From Glycine soja (lineage: Eukaryota; Streptophyta; Magnoliopsida; Fabales; Fabaceae), in NCBI RefSeq assembly GCF_004193775.1, contig NC_041018.1:41644677-41708676 (forward strand): a stretch of DNA of 64,000 bases, read 5' to 3'. The translations under genes and the position numbers were made by a program. Shown here piece by piece: positions 47,601 through 60,125 of this stretch. The notes below the pieces were generated by a model. That model was not told the origin of the DNA. It saw nothing but the letters and a program-made list of their open reading frames with translations, and did no database searches. Positions within the stretch are counted from its first letter, which is position 1. Each line of letters starts with the position of its first letter.

Positions 47601-50600
47601 CCTTGGTCCTCCACTCATAATATGCTTCTTTACGGTACATATTATCTGAAGGTCAATGAGTCGTGTTATATGAAGCACTTAATGGAGAAACACCAGTGCA
47701 ATTCAATTTGACCATGAACACACTTATCGTTACCTTAAACATTTCCTCTGGTTCATCATTATGAAGCATGTGTATGAGGCGAGCGACAGAATTTTGCTCC
47801 TCATTGAAATCTTCTTCATCAACCTGTGTACAAGATGGAAAAATATTTAAATTGGTCTGATCTTGAGCAAATATTATATTTATGTAGGGAATAATAATAG
47901 ATTATTTATTGCTTTGACATATAAAGAAATGTTGAATATATCAATTAAAAAATAACAGGTCACATAGAACAATTGTATCCTTATAAACAAAATCCCAAGA
48001 TAATAACAAAACTCAGGCACACCTCATCCACAGTTGTTCCATCCAAGTCCATTATAAGCCCTTTGATTAGTTCAAATAAAACTTCAACCTACAAAGGCAT
48101 ATTGAACACTGTTACATAGAGATAAAGTTGTTATGTTGAGCCATAAGCAAAGTAACATACCTTATCGGCAGTAGAGATGCAAGTGTTATTCTTCATAATG
48201 CTTTGGATAATAACCATGGCCATAACTTTATTTGTTTCATGATCAAGATGATACATTACACGAGGATAATTGGAAAGTGTCAGGGCAGTCACAATATCAT
48301 TGTATTTATCAAGTGGAGCACTTAAAAGTGCAACAACTTGCTTTGTTGCTCTATTGTCATCAAGCTTTGGTTTTCCAGAAAGCTTCTTGACACATGAACC
48401 CTGCACAAATTCCAGAAACGATGCAGCTAAGCTAAAATGCAATTCTTGTCCATACCACATCTCATAAAGAGGCTGTGATGTTTGAAAGTAACATACCAGT
48501 ACTTGGTCCACATAATCAAGTCGATCCGGATGAACACGGAGAGTAAATGTAAGAAGAGAAACATGCAAAGCTATTGCTCCCACGATAGGCATGTCGTCAA
48601 CTTGTGCTTCTATCACCTGCAACCAAATGCAGGTTATATGGTCTTCAATTGCAGCTCCATAGTCCATACAATAAGGTATAACTAGTATTTAGTAGGCACA
48701 AAGAAGGGATAATGGGATATCACTCCTTTCTTTCTCTGTACTTTTCTTCCTATCAAATCAAATGACTATAATCAATATTTGGTTTTTCTCGTAGAAGGTT
48801 GAAAAGGACTTTTCCTTTTACACAGAAGATCAACTACCAAGTAAAGGCCGTTGGATCCACAAAGAAAATTTTAAAATATGCACAAAAAAATAAATCAATA
48901 TGGCCTTGTTATATGGCCTCAGATTTATAAGTTACACCTAGCAGCCTAGCACAACCATGAAGATCAACCTTTAATTCAAAATACTTTTAACAGTGCACTT
49001 CCAACTTGTACAACTTCTGACATATGAATTCATAAAAAAATTAAAACAAGGACAAGAAAGGCTAGTACAGAAATCCATACTAAAAGAATGGATAGAGGTG
49101 TCACTAAATGTACTAAATTATCAAAGGGAAAATATTTATCATGAAGGGGTAACAACCTTTGGACAACATCATCACATTTAGTCTGTTCATTGTCCATAAC
49201 TTTATCAGGACATCCTTTTCTGTAGTTCTCCTAAAATAAGTATGAGTAAAAGTTCCAAACTGAAGGAAATCTGGCTTACCCTGCCAATTGCTGTGCTTAA
49301 TTTGGTAAATGCTTCCACTTGCAGAAATTCGGGCAATACCTGAGGCAGAATGATATCAACAACACGTGGAAGCTTAATTTTTTTTCAAAAGGTGCATAAG
49401 ACTTACTTCAGTACTAGAAGCAGCATAATTTGACAACCTGTCCATTAACTGTGATAACACTGTCTTGATGTCTACTGTTGGCTGCAAATAAATCAAGTCA
49501 GTCATAGACGAGATAAAAATGGCTTTCAGCTTTAAGAAAATCAGAGATAAATAGAACAGAATTGATCTATGAGAAGCTTTTCTGTTGCTTCACTCTTCAC
49601 TTAGAATAGAATCCCACATATATTCTAAAAGAAAGTCACATGGGTGAACCACTGCCATCCAGTAAATTCCTTGATCATCCATGCAAGGAAACCTACCACC
49701 AGCCAGATACAATTAAGAAACAAAAAATAAACTAGGTTGTGTTTGGATGGAGAATTTTAAATTTTCAGAAATCAAAATACAGAAAATCAAATTTTGTCAT
49801 TTTAATTTTCTTCATTTGAAAAATGATGTATTTGGGTGACTAGAAGTGAAATTGAAATTCCCTCCATCAAAAAGATTAGAATCTGCACCGACATTATCAT
49901 TCTTCGTATACCCATCCATTATTGTTGTCCATGACCCTCATCTCTCTCAAGCATCTCATCAAACAGTTTAAATCAACATCCATATCAATAACAATGATTG
50001 GTTAATAACAAGGTCAACCCAAATAATCATCAAAAATGACAATGACAATGATGATAAGTAAATAATTTTACAGCTTCCATATCTGGACTAGGAATGTTGT
50101 CAAATGATTGGTGGACATAGCAAATGTCTGATGATTCATTGACCGTGTGAATTAATAGCTTGAAGCCAGAATCTATGATAGTTGAGATAAGTACAAAATG
50201 AAACGATGTGCATTGAAGGATGATAGAGAGATGGAGAAAGAGACAATTCATCTTGTACTGAGTCAGGTAACAATGGAGATTGAAGATCAAATGCACAAAC
50301 TCAGAATAAATTGTGGGGGGTGGGGGACTAGGAAAATACATATCAATTTCAATTTTAGATATGGAGCTGTTAGAACATATGCTGCATACGAAAAGGCACA
50401 GAGGTGAAGCGACCACAATGAAGCTTAAAGAAGTATGAAAGAAAGAAGAAAGTTTTTTTTTAACAACTAAAAAATTATATTAATTTAGAAAGAACACGTG
50501 ATAGATGCCACAAGCAGTGCCATCTTATAAACGTGTTTGCATAGTTACAAGACAATTAAAATAGAGTGTAGTCCGTTCTTGATGAATTTATTAAAATTCA

Positions 50601-52971
50601 CTTCAATAGGCAGAATTTCAAAATCCCTGCTTCATACTTAATCAAAATGCTTTAGAGATTTTAAATTCACTAGTTTAGTATCCAATCATAATATTTTAAT
50701 TTATTAGTCTTAAAAATTTCATTGACTCCTAAAATCTCTTTATTTGAAATTTAAATACACTCTAAGTATGTCCAATTGTCCACATGTGATTAATCATATC
50801 ATGTGCAGTTTATTTATGCACCAAACTGAAGGTGTTATCAAAATCTAATAGAATAGGTCAGTAGTCACCATTCCAAATAGCCTAAATTCATGAGCAATCA
50901 AATGTATGATCAACAATTCGTAAGTCATGGAGCTTCACATACTATTTAACCTTAGCAGGGGAAATTATAGTCTATATCTCATTGAAACTTGTAAAACAAA
51001 ACCCTTAAGAAGGGTTCAATATAATACAACAAAGTTAAAATCACAAGTACATTAGGCCTCTACAAGGTTGACCAGTCACCACTAGTATTCCAAGCACAAA
51101 AAAGATCATCTATTTCCAATCTACTTTACCCACCTGCAATTGAGGGCAAGCACCTAACAAAGTCTCAAGTGTCTGCAAATGGTACTCATCGGGAAAAACC
51201 TGGATTATGCACTCCATAAGATAAAATTGGGCAAGCTCATCTTTACAATTGACAACCTGTTCAAGCCAATTTAAACAGCTGAGAGACAGTATAACATCAA
51301 GGGTTACAATAAGAGAAAAACTATATTTTGGGGAGAAAATGTACTTTATTAGACCTGCTCTAAGACACTAGGAAGGACGGTGTCTTTGTACATCTCAAGG
51401 TCCACGCCCTCTATCTGACTCAGAACATGTAGATTTTTCCCTACCTAATAATTTCAGAAAAGGAAATCACATAACTTATCTATCAAAATGTGTAACACAT
51501 TGCTTCATCAGGAGATAGTATCATATTTTTATATTACAAGATCACGAAGCTCGTTCCTTTCTTTTTCCCTCTTCTCCCTTATCCGAGCAGGTCCCTGCAG
51601 ACCAGAATGGGCAATTGAAGGCCTCAGCTCAGGATCACCAAAGATTAAGCATGACTCACAAGCACCATAACACCTGCATGGCCAGAAATCATGTCCTCAT
51701 GATTTATTTTTACCACTATGGCTATGGCATGCAAGTACTGTGGTGCTATGCATCTCATAAAATAAGATTAGAAAAGAGTTAAAGGAGTTGAACAAACCTG
51801 ATGCTGCAACTGCAACCGAACCCAAAGCTTATTCATTTCTGTGAAATTCTGTAGAACAAATTCTACTGCATCCATCACACTATTAGATTCCCTGAAGGAC
51901 AACAGAGGCACCTTTCAATCTCCATTATTTTAATTCTTGTCCACCCAGACCAAACATAATACAAAAATATAATTTTCCAAATTGAAAATTGAAACCAAAT
52001 ACACACCAGAATTAAATTCAAAAAGGAAAAAACTATTTTTTAGTTACTTTCTAATTACCACCTACTATTAAATTAAAGAACAATTGTAGGAGAATGTAAC
52101 AACATTACTCCAAATTAAAATGATAAGATGCACAAGACATTCAAAAACATTAATTCATCACCAACCAAATAATAATAACCTTACCCCTCTTCATATTCAT
52201 AGCCAATATCAAGCAACTTATCTTTACTGACTTGAGAAAGGTAACTCCTCAAAAATAGACCACGAATTGGATGTTGAACAGAGCGACACATCTCCACTAG
52301 ATCTTTAAGAACATCCTTTACCGGAGCATCCTTGCATCTGAGGTAAACGGATCCTACCGTGCAAAGGAGATACCTGGCAGTAAATTAAGTTCAAATCATA
52401 AGCAGGAACGTTGGCATTTGATAAGCAACAATAAAATAAAAAAAGTTGCAAAAATTTTGAGAGAAAAAAACACTCACAGTCTAGGCAATATATTTCCAGC
52501 GTGCTGAACAAGCTCGTAGAGATCAACTATGGAAACGCCGTGTCTGCTTTCGTCTTTGAAGAAAATCTCCAGCCTCCGAAGCTCATCAAAGGCTCTCATA
52601 TCTGAATTGAATAAGGGAATAACGCCGAATCGAAATGAATAATAATTGAAGTGAGAGAGCTTAGAAGTTGGAATTGGAAAAAGTGGTATTTATTATTACT
52701 TACAGAGTTGGTAGTATTTGTGAGGTGAGAGCCTGGAAGTTCGAAGCTCGGATAGCATCTGCGCGGAGTATTTGAGAGCGTCTCTGAGATTGTTATCGTC
52801 CTGCGAGAGAGAGAGAATCGCGAAGAATTGAGAAATTAGGGTAAGGAAGTACTGCGGTGAATAGTGAAGAGTACCAACCAGTGCGCGATGCATGAAGAAT
52901 GCGTTGTGCTGAATGCCGGCGATCCCCTCGGCGAGCCATTTCTCTTCGTCCTCGAATCCCTGTGCTATCAT
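44641..52971 (-). CDS. VPS35: VPS35 retromer core subunit, 798 aa
   Basis: Twenty-two exons, all GT-AG: 52971-52879, 52800-52704, 52601-52478, 52373-52185, 51891-51798, 51594-51538, 51444-51355, 51256-51134, 49481-49407, 49339-49280, 48616-48497, 48400-48161, 48088-48023, 47823-47734, 47645-47556, 47000-46911, 46671-46603, 46236-46156, 46062-45955, 45475-45372, 45056-44943, 44863-44641. Joined, they give one stop-free frame of 798 residues, near the usual 790. It starts [36 protein letters not shown] follows, then the PRLYLL motif at 103-108 that binds VPS26. The remainder is the alpha-solenoid ending [20 protein letters not shown]35 is the scaffold of retromer, recycling cargo such as vacuolar sorting receptors from endosomes. 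No lesion was found. The longest intron (49482-51133) carries a MITE-like repeat. Confidence 0.96.
45545..45910. repeat. MITE-like dispersed repeat in a VPS35 intron
   Basis: It lies in the intron between exons 19 and 20. On the minus strand it starts GAGTCTGTTTGGATGAGGGG and is rich in GGGAATGGAATAATCC-type blocks, the style of common soybean non-autonomous repeats. Ends were not fixed. Confidence 0.35.
49735..49860. repeat. MITE-like repeat (GTGTTTGGATG type) in the long VPS35 intron
   Basis: It begins GTTGTGTTTGGATGGAGAAT followed by TTTAAATTTTCAGAAATC. It matches in style the repeat at 10300-10490. A possible second end with ATTTAAATACACTCT lies near 50750, so a larger or nested element may span 49735-50765. 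Confidence 0.4.
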
Positions 52972-53941
52972 TGCTCTTCCAATTGCCTCAGATCGCACCT
53001 CGGCTACAGTAGTTGAATTGAATCGCGCCTGAAGATGAATTGACAAATTGAAAAATAAACTGTAATTTTTTGTTACCAAATTTAATTTAGATTTCAATTT
53101 TCTCTTGATTTTTTTGTTTGAATTAATTTTTAGTTAGTTCTTTTAGATATTTTTTACACTCAGCTAATATGAATGATAACTCAATTGATTTTTTTTTGCA
53201 TTAAAAAAATTTTAATTGACCTTTATAATAGTAGTACGGTACTTTTTTTTTAGATCAGTAGTACGGTACCTAATTAATTAGTATTAGTGTAAAAATTTAT
53301 ACATTTACTAAACCATTGTTTTAAAGCTTACCATCCCATGTCAAAATCTCCGTTAAAAATAGTAACGCTTTTAATCCTTAATAATGTTGATGACCTAAAT
53401 TATACTAGAAACTACAGCCTTTACCACAATAATACTGTCCATAGATCAAATGACTTTGTAAATTGTATTTTATGACTACATTGCATTTGCTTGGGGTAAA
53501 CATTTTTATATGCACATCGCCATAAGCATGGGAAACATGTTTCATTAACTATCTAACCTCATCAAATACTTCATACTATTTAAATTTCCCGGAGGCACGT
53601 TAAATTAAATTAAATATTTTTTTTCAATGTTACTTGTATGGTTCCATTTGCCCACAACCCATTTCAGTGAAGTGAATGATTTTTTAATATAATCGTAAGC
53701 ACTTCCTAAAAAACTATTTAGTATTTATATGTATGTACATTCTACAAATGCTATTAACGTCCGATATGGAAGACAAAAAAATTACATGAATCATGTTTGG
53801 AAGATATAACGAAATCTTTTTGCCCATATGCCATGTAATTGTTTTTCTCTCAAAAAAGCAATAAGCACCGGTTCTCAGTTAGAACACAGCTCGCGGCTAC
53901 TTTCAAAGCTACCACCTATTGACAAAAAAAATCCAAAAGAA
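52972..53941. other. VPS35 5' side and spacer to the Lys-rich gene
   Basis: VPS35 and the next gene are both on the minus strand, so this holds the VPS35 promoter and the 3' flank of the Lys-rich gene. Upstream of the VPS35 ATG the frame stays open for about 125 bases without another family-like start. AGTAGTACGGTAC occurs twice near 53230 and 53257. No other feature seen. Confidence 0.45.
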
Positions 53942-56571
53942 TCAAAATGGAACTGCGTATGGCAACGCGTATATTTCGACCTCAGGCAAGTATTGTGCAC
54001 GAGGCCACATAGAATTTGAAAGCTGAAAGACATCAGAATCAAACTTCTGTTTCTTTGAGACGGGCCTTGCCTCTGTCGGTTCCGAACTAAATAACCAATC
54101 TTCATCTACTGAGTCCAATGCATCATACGTTAGTGGAGGAATCTGTAACAAAGACTTGTACAAAGATCCCACTTTTTGAATTCCATCATCAACTGCAGTA
54201 TCTATGACATCAGCAACTGCATTATCTGTGACCATAGCATCTCCATGAACCCAATTATGCAACGCTTTGCAATGTTTAGAATCAGAGTTTCCAGTAACAC
54301 ATTTGGGCTCTGTAATCTTGACACTTTTCAACTGACGATCACTTCCAAGTGTATTTTTGGTGACCACAGCATCTCCATGAACTGAATTCTGCTTCAATTT
54401 GCAGTTTCTAGAATCAGAATTTCCAAGAACCCGTTTCAGCTCTGTAATCCTGAGACATTGATCACTTCCAATGGGATTTTTAGTGACCATAGCATCTCCA
54501 TGAACTAAATTCTGCTTCGCTTGACCATGTCTAGAATCAGCCCTTCCACGAACCTGTTTGGGCTCTGTAATCATTAGACGTTGTTGTGACTGACGATCAC
54601 TTACAAGAGTATTCTTAGTGACCACAGCATCTCCATGAGCTGAATTCAGCATCGCTTTGCCATGTCTTAAATCAGAGTTTCCAAGAACCCGTTTGGGCTC
54701 TGTAATCATTAGACGTTGTTGTGACTGACGATCACTTACAAGAGTATTCTTAGTGACCACAGCATCTCCATGAACTGAATTCAGCATCGCTTTGACATGT
54801 CTAGAATCAGAGTTTCCAATAACCCGTTTGGGCTCTGTAATCATCAGACGTTGTTGTGACTGACGATCACTTACAAGATTATTCTTAGTGACCACAGCAT
54901 CTCCATGAACTGAATTCAGCATAGCTTTGCCATGTCTAGAATCAGAGTTTCCAAGAACCCGTTTTGGCTCTGTAATCCTGAGACATTGTGACTGAGGATC
55001 ACTTGCAAGGGTAGTTTTAGTGAAGGAATCTGCAATTGCCCCCACACTTCCAGAAGAAGACCCCAATTGTAATTTAGATTTGGATTTCGTTTCTTCAGGT
55101 TCTCTATGCTTCCTCAAAGGAAGTCGAATTTTAATAGCAGGTCCTGTTTCACAGAAAGACCAAATTAGATTTATACAAGTTAACCCAAATTCGACAACAT
55201 ACAATAAAATGACCAGCTTCAAAGCTTCCTCACCATGATCATGAGTTAATTGTGGGGAGCTCCTTTTTCTCTTGCTGCTTTGAGTACTGTCAGACAAACA
55301 GCAAGGCTCCACAGAAGTAACAGGTTGGTCAAATTCCTCTGTAATCCCACTCCTCTCAAGTTGTTCATTCTCACAGTCTTCACCCTTTTGCAACTTCCCA
55401 TCTGCTTTGGTTTCCTTCAATTTGCTGATGAGCTTGAACTTTTTGCCATCATCAGTGCCATGAGAGGTTGTTGCTGTTCCTTCTTTAAGTTTAATTTCTT
55501 TCTCCTCTTTCCTTCTCTCTTTCTTTTCCTTCTTCTCCTTTTTCTTCTCTTTCTTTTCCATTTTCTTCTCTTTCTTCTCCCTCTTCTTCTCCCTCTTCTC
55601 CTTCCGGTCCTTCTCTGCTTTCTCCATCTCCTCTCGGAGCTTTAGAGCACCAGAATAACATTTTCAAATAGAGGATAGGGAAGAAGTCCAAAGAAACAAA
55701 CATGCTATGCAAGCATTTCAATCTTGCTTCACCATGCAATTCAAGAACAAGAACTAATTCATATCTCTTTACGAATCTTTTGGTAGTCAAGAACAATCTT
55801 TTCAACAATTGTAAGAACAATAATTATTCATATTTCATTTAATATCTCTTAAATTTATAAGACAGTAGCAATCACCATGCCACACAATAGTAAAAAAGCT
55901 CAGAGTTACTTCTACAAATGGAATGAGAATCGAAGATTACCCAATCACCCACTAATCTAGATGCCCGAGTTTCATATGATCTCACATCTTTATACCTCAG
56001 ATTATAACCTACTGTAATCACAACATGCAGTGATCTTTATACAAAAAACCGATCCAAGATTTGAATTCACCATTTAAATAACAGAGACTATTAGTTTTAG
56101 AAAAAGCGTTTCGATTTTTTGGCAATTATAATCACATAGGTGAAAAAGACCCACTAAATATTAAAAACAATTGTTAGCGATAGGAAAGAACCGCATGCAT
56201 TTTAAAATCCTTATAAAAAAACGAAACCCTTTTCTCGGTCTCACCAAATAACATCTGTTTACTAATTACCCAAAAGAAAACCCTAAACAATTTATAGGTT
56301 TTCAGTAAAAGACTCGGGAGCAACAGATCTATGCTCACAACAAGGCCAAATCTCGGCTCTAGGGTTCGATCAAAACACATCTAAACGGTAGCGTTTGGTC
56401 CTATTTTAACCTAATCGCAAAAGGGGTGGCAGATTTATGCAAGAAACAACATGCAGAGAGAGTTGCGCACGAACGCAAAATCGAAACGGCTCAACAAACC
56501 TTAATCGATTCGATCAAGGCGTCGCCACGTGCCCTATACCCAGGAGGGGGGAAAGGGAAGCAACGAGACAT
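53942..56571 (-). CDS. Lys-rich, repeat-containing plant nuclear-type protein (559 aa), At1g75860/At1g20100-like
   Basis: Three coding exons: 56571-56500 (MSRCFPFPPPGYRARGDALI + ESIK), 55639-55234 and 55143-53942. The MSRCFPFPPPGY start, a charged Lys/Glu stretch (residues about 29-75, KEKKEKKERRK), an NLS-like KRKR, and the C-terminus LYKSLL...DEDWLF...YLPEVEIYALPYAVPF define a plant family of unknown function, sometimes labelled DNA ligase-like with no ligase domain. Between them lie six copies of a roughly 45-residue repeat (residues about 214-473). The 90-nt intron 55144-55233 has no stop and keeps frame, so retention would give 589 residues with a hydrophobic insert. The exon 2 acceptor (GGTGCTCTAAAG) is weak but restores the family frame. 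Composition suggests a nuclear protein. A TATA box lies at 56833-56842. Confidence 0.85.
54203..54982 (-). repeat. Six tandem coding repeats of about 135 bp in the Lys-rich gene
   Basis: Unit pattern LMITEPKRVLGNSDSRHGKA then MLNSVHGDAVVTKNTLVSDR. The three copies nearest the N-terminus (54982-54578) are almost identical at DNA level and exactly 135 bp long. The three C-terminal ones are shorter and diverged (41-44 residues). HGDA.VT.N is kept in all six. The gradient suggests recent unequal-crossover growth at the N-terminal side. Confidence 0.9.
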
Positions 56572-56832
56572 CTTCGATTGATTATCCGAAAAAATATAAA
56601 ACGTTCGGTTCGTTCTTTTCTGGGTCCTCAAATCGCCCGGCTACGGAAGCGAATCGAGAAGCGAAAAAGGTCCGATTTGGGAGAAAGGGGGGGAAAGAAA
56701 ACCTAGGATCGAAGGCTTCTACTCTTCTCTGGCTGGCGGCTATGGCCAATGGGGCTCCACAGAAAAAAAAATTGAAACCCTAAGATCTGAATCGCCTCAG
56801 CCAAATAAGATGAATGAAAGGAGCCAAGGATT

Positions 56833-56842
56833 GTATTTATAG
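56833..56842 (-). promoter_or_regulatory. TATA box of the Lys-rich gene
   Basis: The minus strand reads CTATAAATAC, a strong plant TATA box, about 260 bases upstream of the ATG at 56571. Transcription would start near 56805, giving a 5'UTR of about 230 bases. Confidence 0.6.
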
Positions 56843-58379
56843 CCAGGGAAACCGACTTCAAGCTACCACACGGTTTCGTGATGTCTACGCGGCCACGCGT
56901 ATTGCTGCTTTTACGATATTGCCCTCGCCACAATATCAATTCCAATGATTTTCAAATTAATCACTTATCGTTTGCTGAATACTATCAAATAATATAAACA
57001 AATAATTAGCTTAAAAAACAAATAATTAAGAGATAATTTATATATTATCATAAAGGTAAATGATCATATGAAAAAATTAAACATATGATAATACAAAAAT
57101 TACTGTATTTCATCCTAAATATATATTTTTTTTTAATTTTATTTGTCTATTTTTATAAGATTTTTTAAAATTTATTTTTATATTAATTATTTTTTACAAA
57201 AATATCCTTAGTTATTTTATAATAAGGAGTGCATTGAATTAAGATTTTAAAATATTATTTTCCTATAAAAAAAAGTCTTGCAAATTTTAAAAGATTATGT
57301 AAAATTTTTATGACTTATTAATTTTTCTTAAAAGATTCTTATGATTAAAATTTTGTAGTTTGAATTTTAATGAAATTATATTATAAAAATTTAGAAGATT
57401 TAAAATAATTTTTTAAGTTTATAAGATTTGAAAGAACATTTTAAGTTTATAAGATTTGAAAGAATTTCAGCATCGTCCCTCTTGTCAAGTCTTCATTACG
57501 ACTCTATCAATATGAAAGCTCCATCAAGTACCTCTCACTTTTCCATGATACATCAACATCCATCCTCACTTCTACCTTAAAAGAATTCGACTTTTCAGTT
57601 AAATTTCATTAGTTGATAATACTGAACATGAAAATGAGTTATTTGTTGGTTCAATTAAAAGCCAAAAAATTATGTATTGTACATGAATTTTTTTATTAGG
57701 GAATAAAGAGAAATTTTATTAAAACATGTGAGTATAAGAAATACCCTCTTAGGCTATGTTCGACAAAACTAATTGGAAGTTGAAAAATTAGTTGGTAGTT
57801 TAATTAAAATAGCTAAAAAGTATAAAATGAGAGAAAAATAATAAAATCATGATTTATTTTGAAAAAAGATAACATGAAAAATAATTAAATATTATTACAC
57901 ATTGATAATTATGAGATTTGGGTTTAATTGATAATCAATTTTGACTAAGAATGATTAGAATTCTTCTACTTTATTGTTATTTTTAATGGAATAATGAAGA
58001 TTTTAATATCATTTTAATTTTTAACCAGCAGGAGTCAAAAGAAAGAATATTGCAAGTGCTTTAAAGAAAAATTGATGCAAAAGAAGTCTCGAAGAAAAAG
58101 TTAAAGATTATGATAGCTCATTTTGTAACGTCCTGGAATTTTGATGATTGAAAATAAATGTTTGATATTTTTCTTGTGTTATTTGATTACTTGATTAATT
58201 TGGATGAGTTAAGGTATTGTGTGAATTAGTCATGTGCTATCTATTTGATGTGGATGTTGAGTTATGTGAACTTTTATTAACTTAGATTGAAATTATGATA
58301 TTTCAAGTTTTACTTCAACCTGTTCCACTAAAACTGCAATTATGAATTCATTAACCGTTATATCGCTTTAAAATTTGGA

Positions 58380-58990
58380 TTGTAGGCTTGCAACCCAATT
58401 TTGCACATTCTGTCTGACCGTTGGGATTTACAATGTAACATCTTGAGTATGAGATATGATATTTTAACGGAAGCAGTAAAATTTTAGCTGGATCAGCTCA
58501 CCTAAGCGAGCCAAATTTCGCTTGGGTGAGTCTTGCAAGCTACAAATATGTCCAGTAGTGTAAAATAGTCATTTACTTCTCCTTCTCTTCCCCTAAAACC
58601 TCCCCCAACACCCCCAACCTCCTCCTCCACCACTAGTGACCGCCACGAACCGCCTTTGCTTGCCGTCGGACCACCACACGAAAAAGAATAGTTTAATTGG
58701 AGCAGAATCTTCAAAACTCAACTCGAAGATTCAATAGAGAACAAAGGAAAGACACACCGAGACTCGGAAATCTCTATTGAATACACTCAAAGCCTGAGTA
58801 TCTCTAATAGGGAAAATCCCCCCTCTAAAGTCATTCTCCTCTCCTCTTCCTTTATACATCCCTTTTCTTCTTATATCCTCATCAACCCCTAAAGTGTAAA
58901 GTCTTTCATGGTAATGAGAGGCTAAACTCCATTGTTGAGAGCTTGGCACTCTTTATGCAGGGAACCAAAGATAAAGTATTATAATATATC
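58380..58990. mobile_element. LTR-retrotransposon-like fragment (soybean gypsy-type LTR motifs)
   Basis: It contains CTCACCTAAGCG...CGCTTGGGTGAG, an 11-of-12 palindrome like the CTCGCCTAAGCGAG phrase I associate with soybean Ty3-type LTRs. It then has a C-rich stretch and several perfect inverted repeats (58705-58782). A minus-strand TATA-like GTATAAA lies near 58855. The termini are not resolved, and two different elements may be joined. Confidence 0.35.
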
Positions 58991-59609
58991 GGGTGAAAAC
59001 TGGGATAACATTAGATAAAGAAAAATTATTAACATTGCATCACATAGTTTTGGTATGCTAGGCCCCAACACATTTACATTTTGAATTCATCATTTGCATT
59101 TAAATCATTGTTTATTTTTCTTGTTTTTTTTCCTTTTACTTTCCCTTTTAATTTCTCACTTACAATTCTTGTGGACTCAACACTCAGACTTCTATTTTAT
59201 TTTACTACTTGTGACAAATTGGTACATTTGTCAACAAGTTAACACACATATTTGTTTTTGTATTATTTGTAGCATACATATTGCTATTCCCCACATCACA
59301 ACATTTTTCTCGTCTCATTGAGCCTTGTTCAACATGTATAACTTTGATCAAATCTATTACACAATAAATCATTATTTTAAGACCAGTTTGGACGAGGAAT
59401 CAACACTATGGCCGGTTTGAGTTCAATATCATATCAAACATGTTACTGACCATGTGTTGATTTCATTAAACCAGTCAAAACCTCTAAAAAATTGGATTAA
59501 CTTGGTATGAACCAATTTGAGTGAACCAAATAAATTGGATTTTATCCCTTTTCAAAATTACGTCCTTTATGTAATAAGATACAAGAATTTTCTTGATACA
59601 TATATGCAC

Positions 59610-60125
59610 ATTAGCTAGAGCTCGACATGTGGGTAAGTCCGTCCCACAAAGCCTGCATTATTAACAGACTCATTTTTTGAGTTCGCACCCACCTTGCATA
59701 GTTCAAGGACTTAATAGACCAACCCGTGTTTGACAAAATAAATAAATAAATAAATTTTAAAATGTAAATTTTGATCTGTTTTAAATAATTTTAAAAACTA
59801 ACTATGAATTGTTTAATAAAAGAATTATTTGCCTAAAATGGTAACATAATTTGCATCTTAAGCTACCTAAAAAACATTTTTTATATTATGTTTACTTAAT
59901 CTATGCTAAATCAAAATATTATATCATCATTCACCAAACGTTGAACCATATAAAAAGTACTTAAATTTTTTACTTTATTTTGTTTGCACCTTATTTATTA
60001 GTATTATATTTTTTATATTAAAATGTAAAAGGCTCACGAGGCTCGTGGATAAAACTTGTTCAACCCACATGTTAAGCAAGACCGGCTAAAAAACCCACAA
60101 TTTAAACATACTCAAGTTATCAAGG
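59610..60125. repeat. Dispersed repeat with GCTCGACATGTGGG / ACCCACAATTT ends
   Basis: Starts GAGCTCGACATGTGGGTAAG and ends near AACCCACAATTTAAACATAC, with internal GGCTCACGAGGCTCGTGGAT. This matches the style of non-autonomous repeats frequent in legume genomes. The AT-rich middle is degraded. Class not determined. Confidence 0.35.

Noticed and set aside
47401..47649. Plus-strand 82-codon frame in the VPS35 region
   Set aside because: It overlaps a clear VPS35 exon on the minus strand and has no similarity of its own.
54203..54982. Regular repeats considered as a CRISPR-like or satellite array
   Set aside because: The units are contiguous coding repeats in one open frame with no spacers, in a eukaryotic gene.
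56437..56783. Plus-strand frames over the first exon of the Lys-rich gene
   Set aside because: The minus strand reads MSRCFPFPPPGY with a good donor and a TATA box upstream, so these are antisense shadows.
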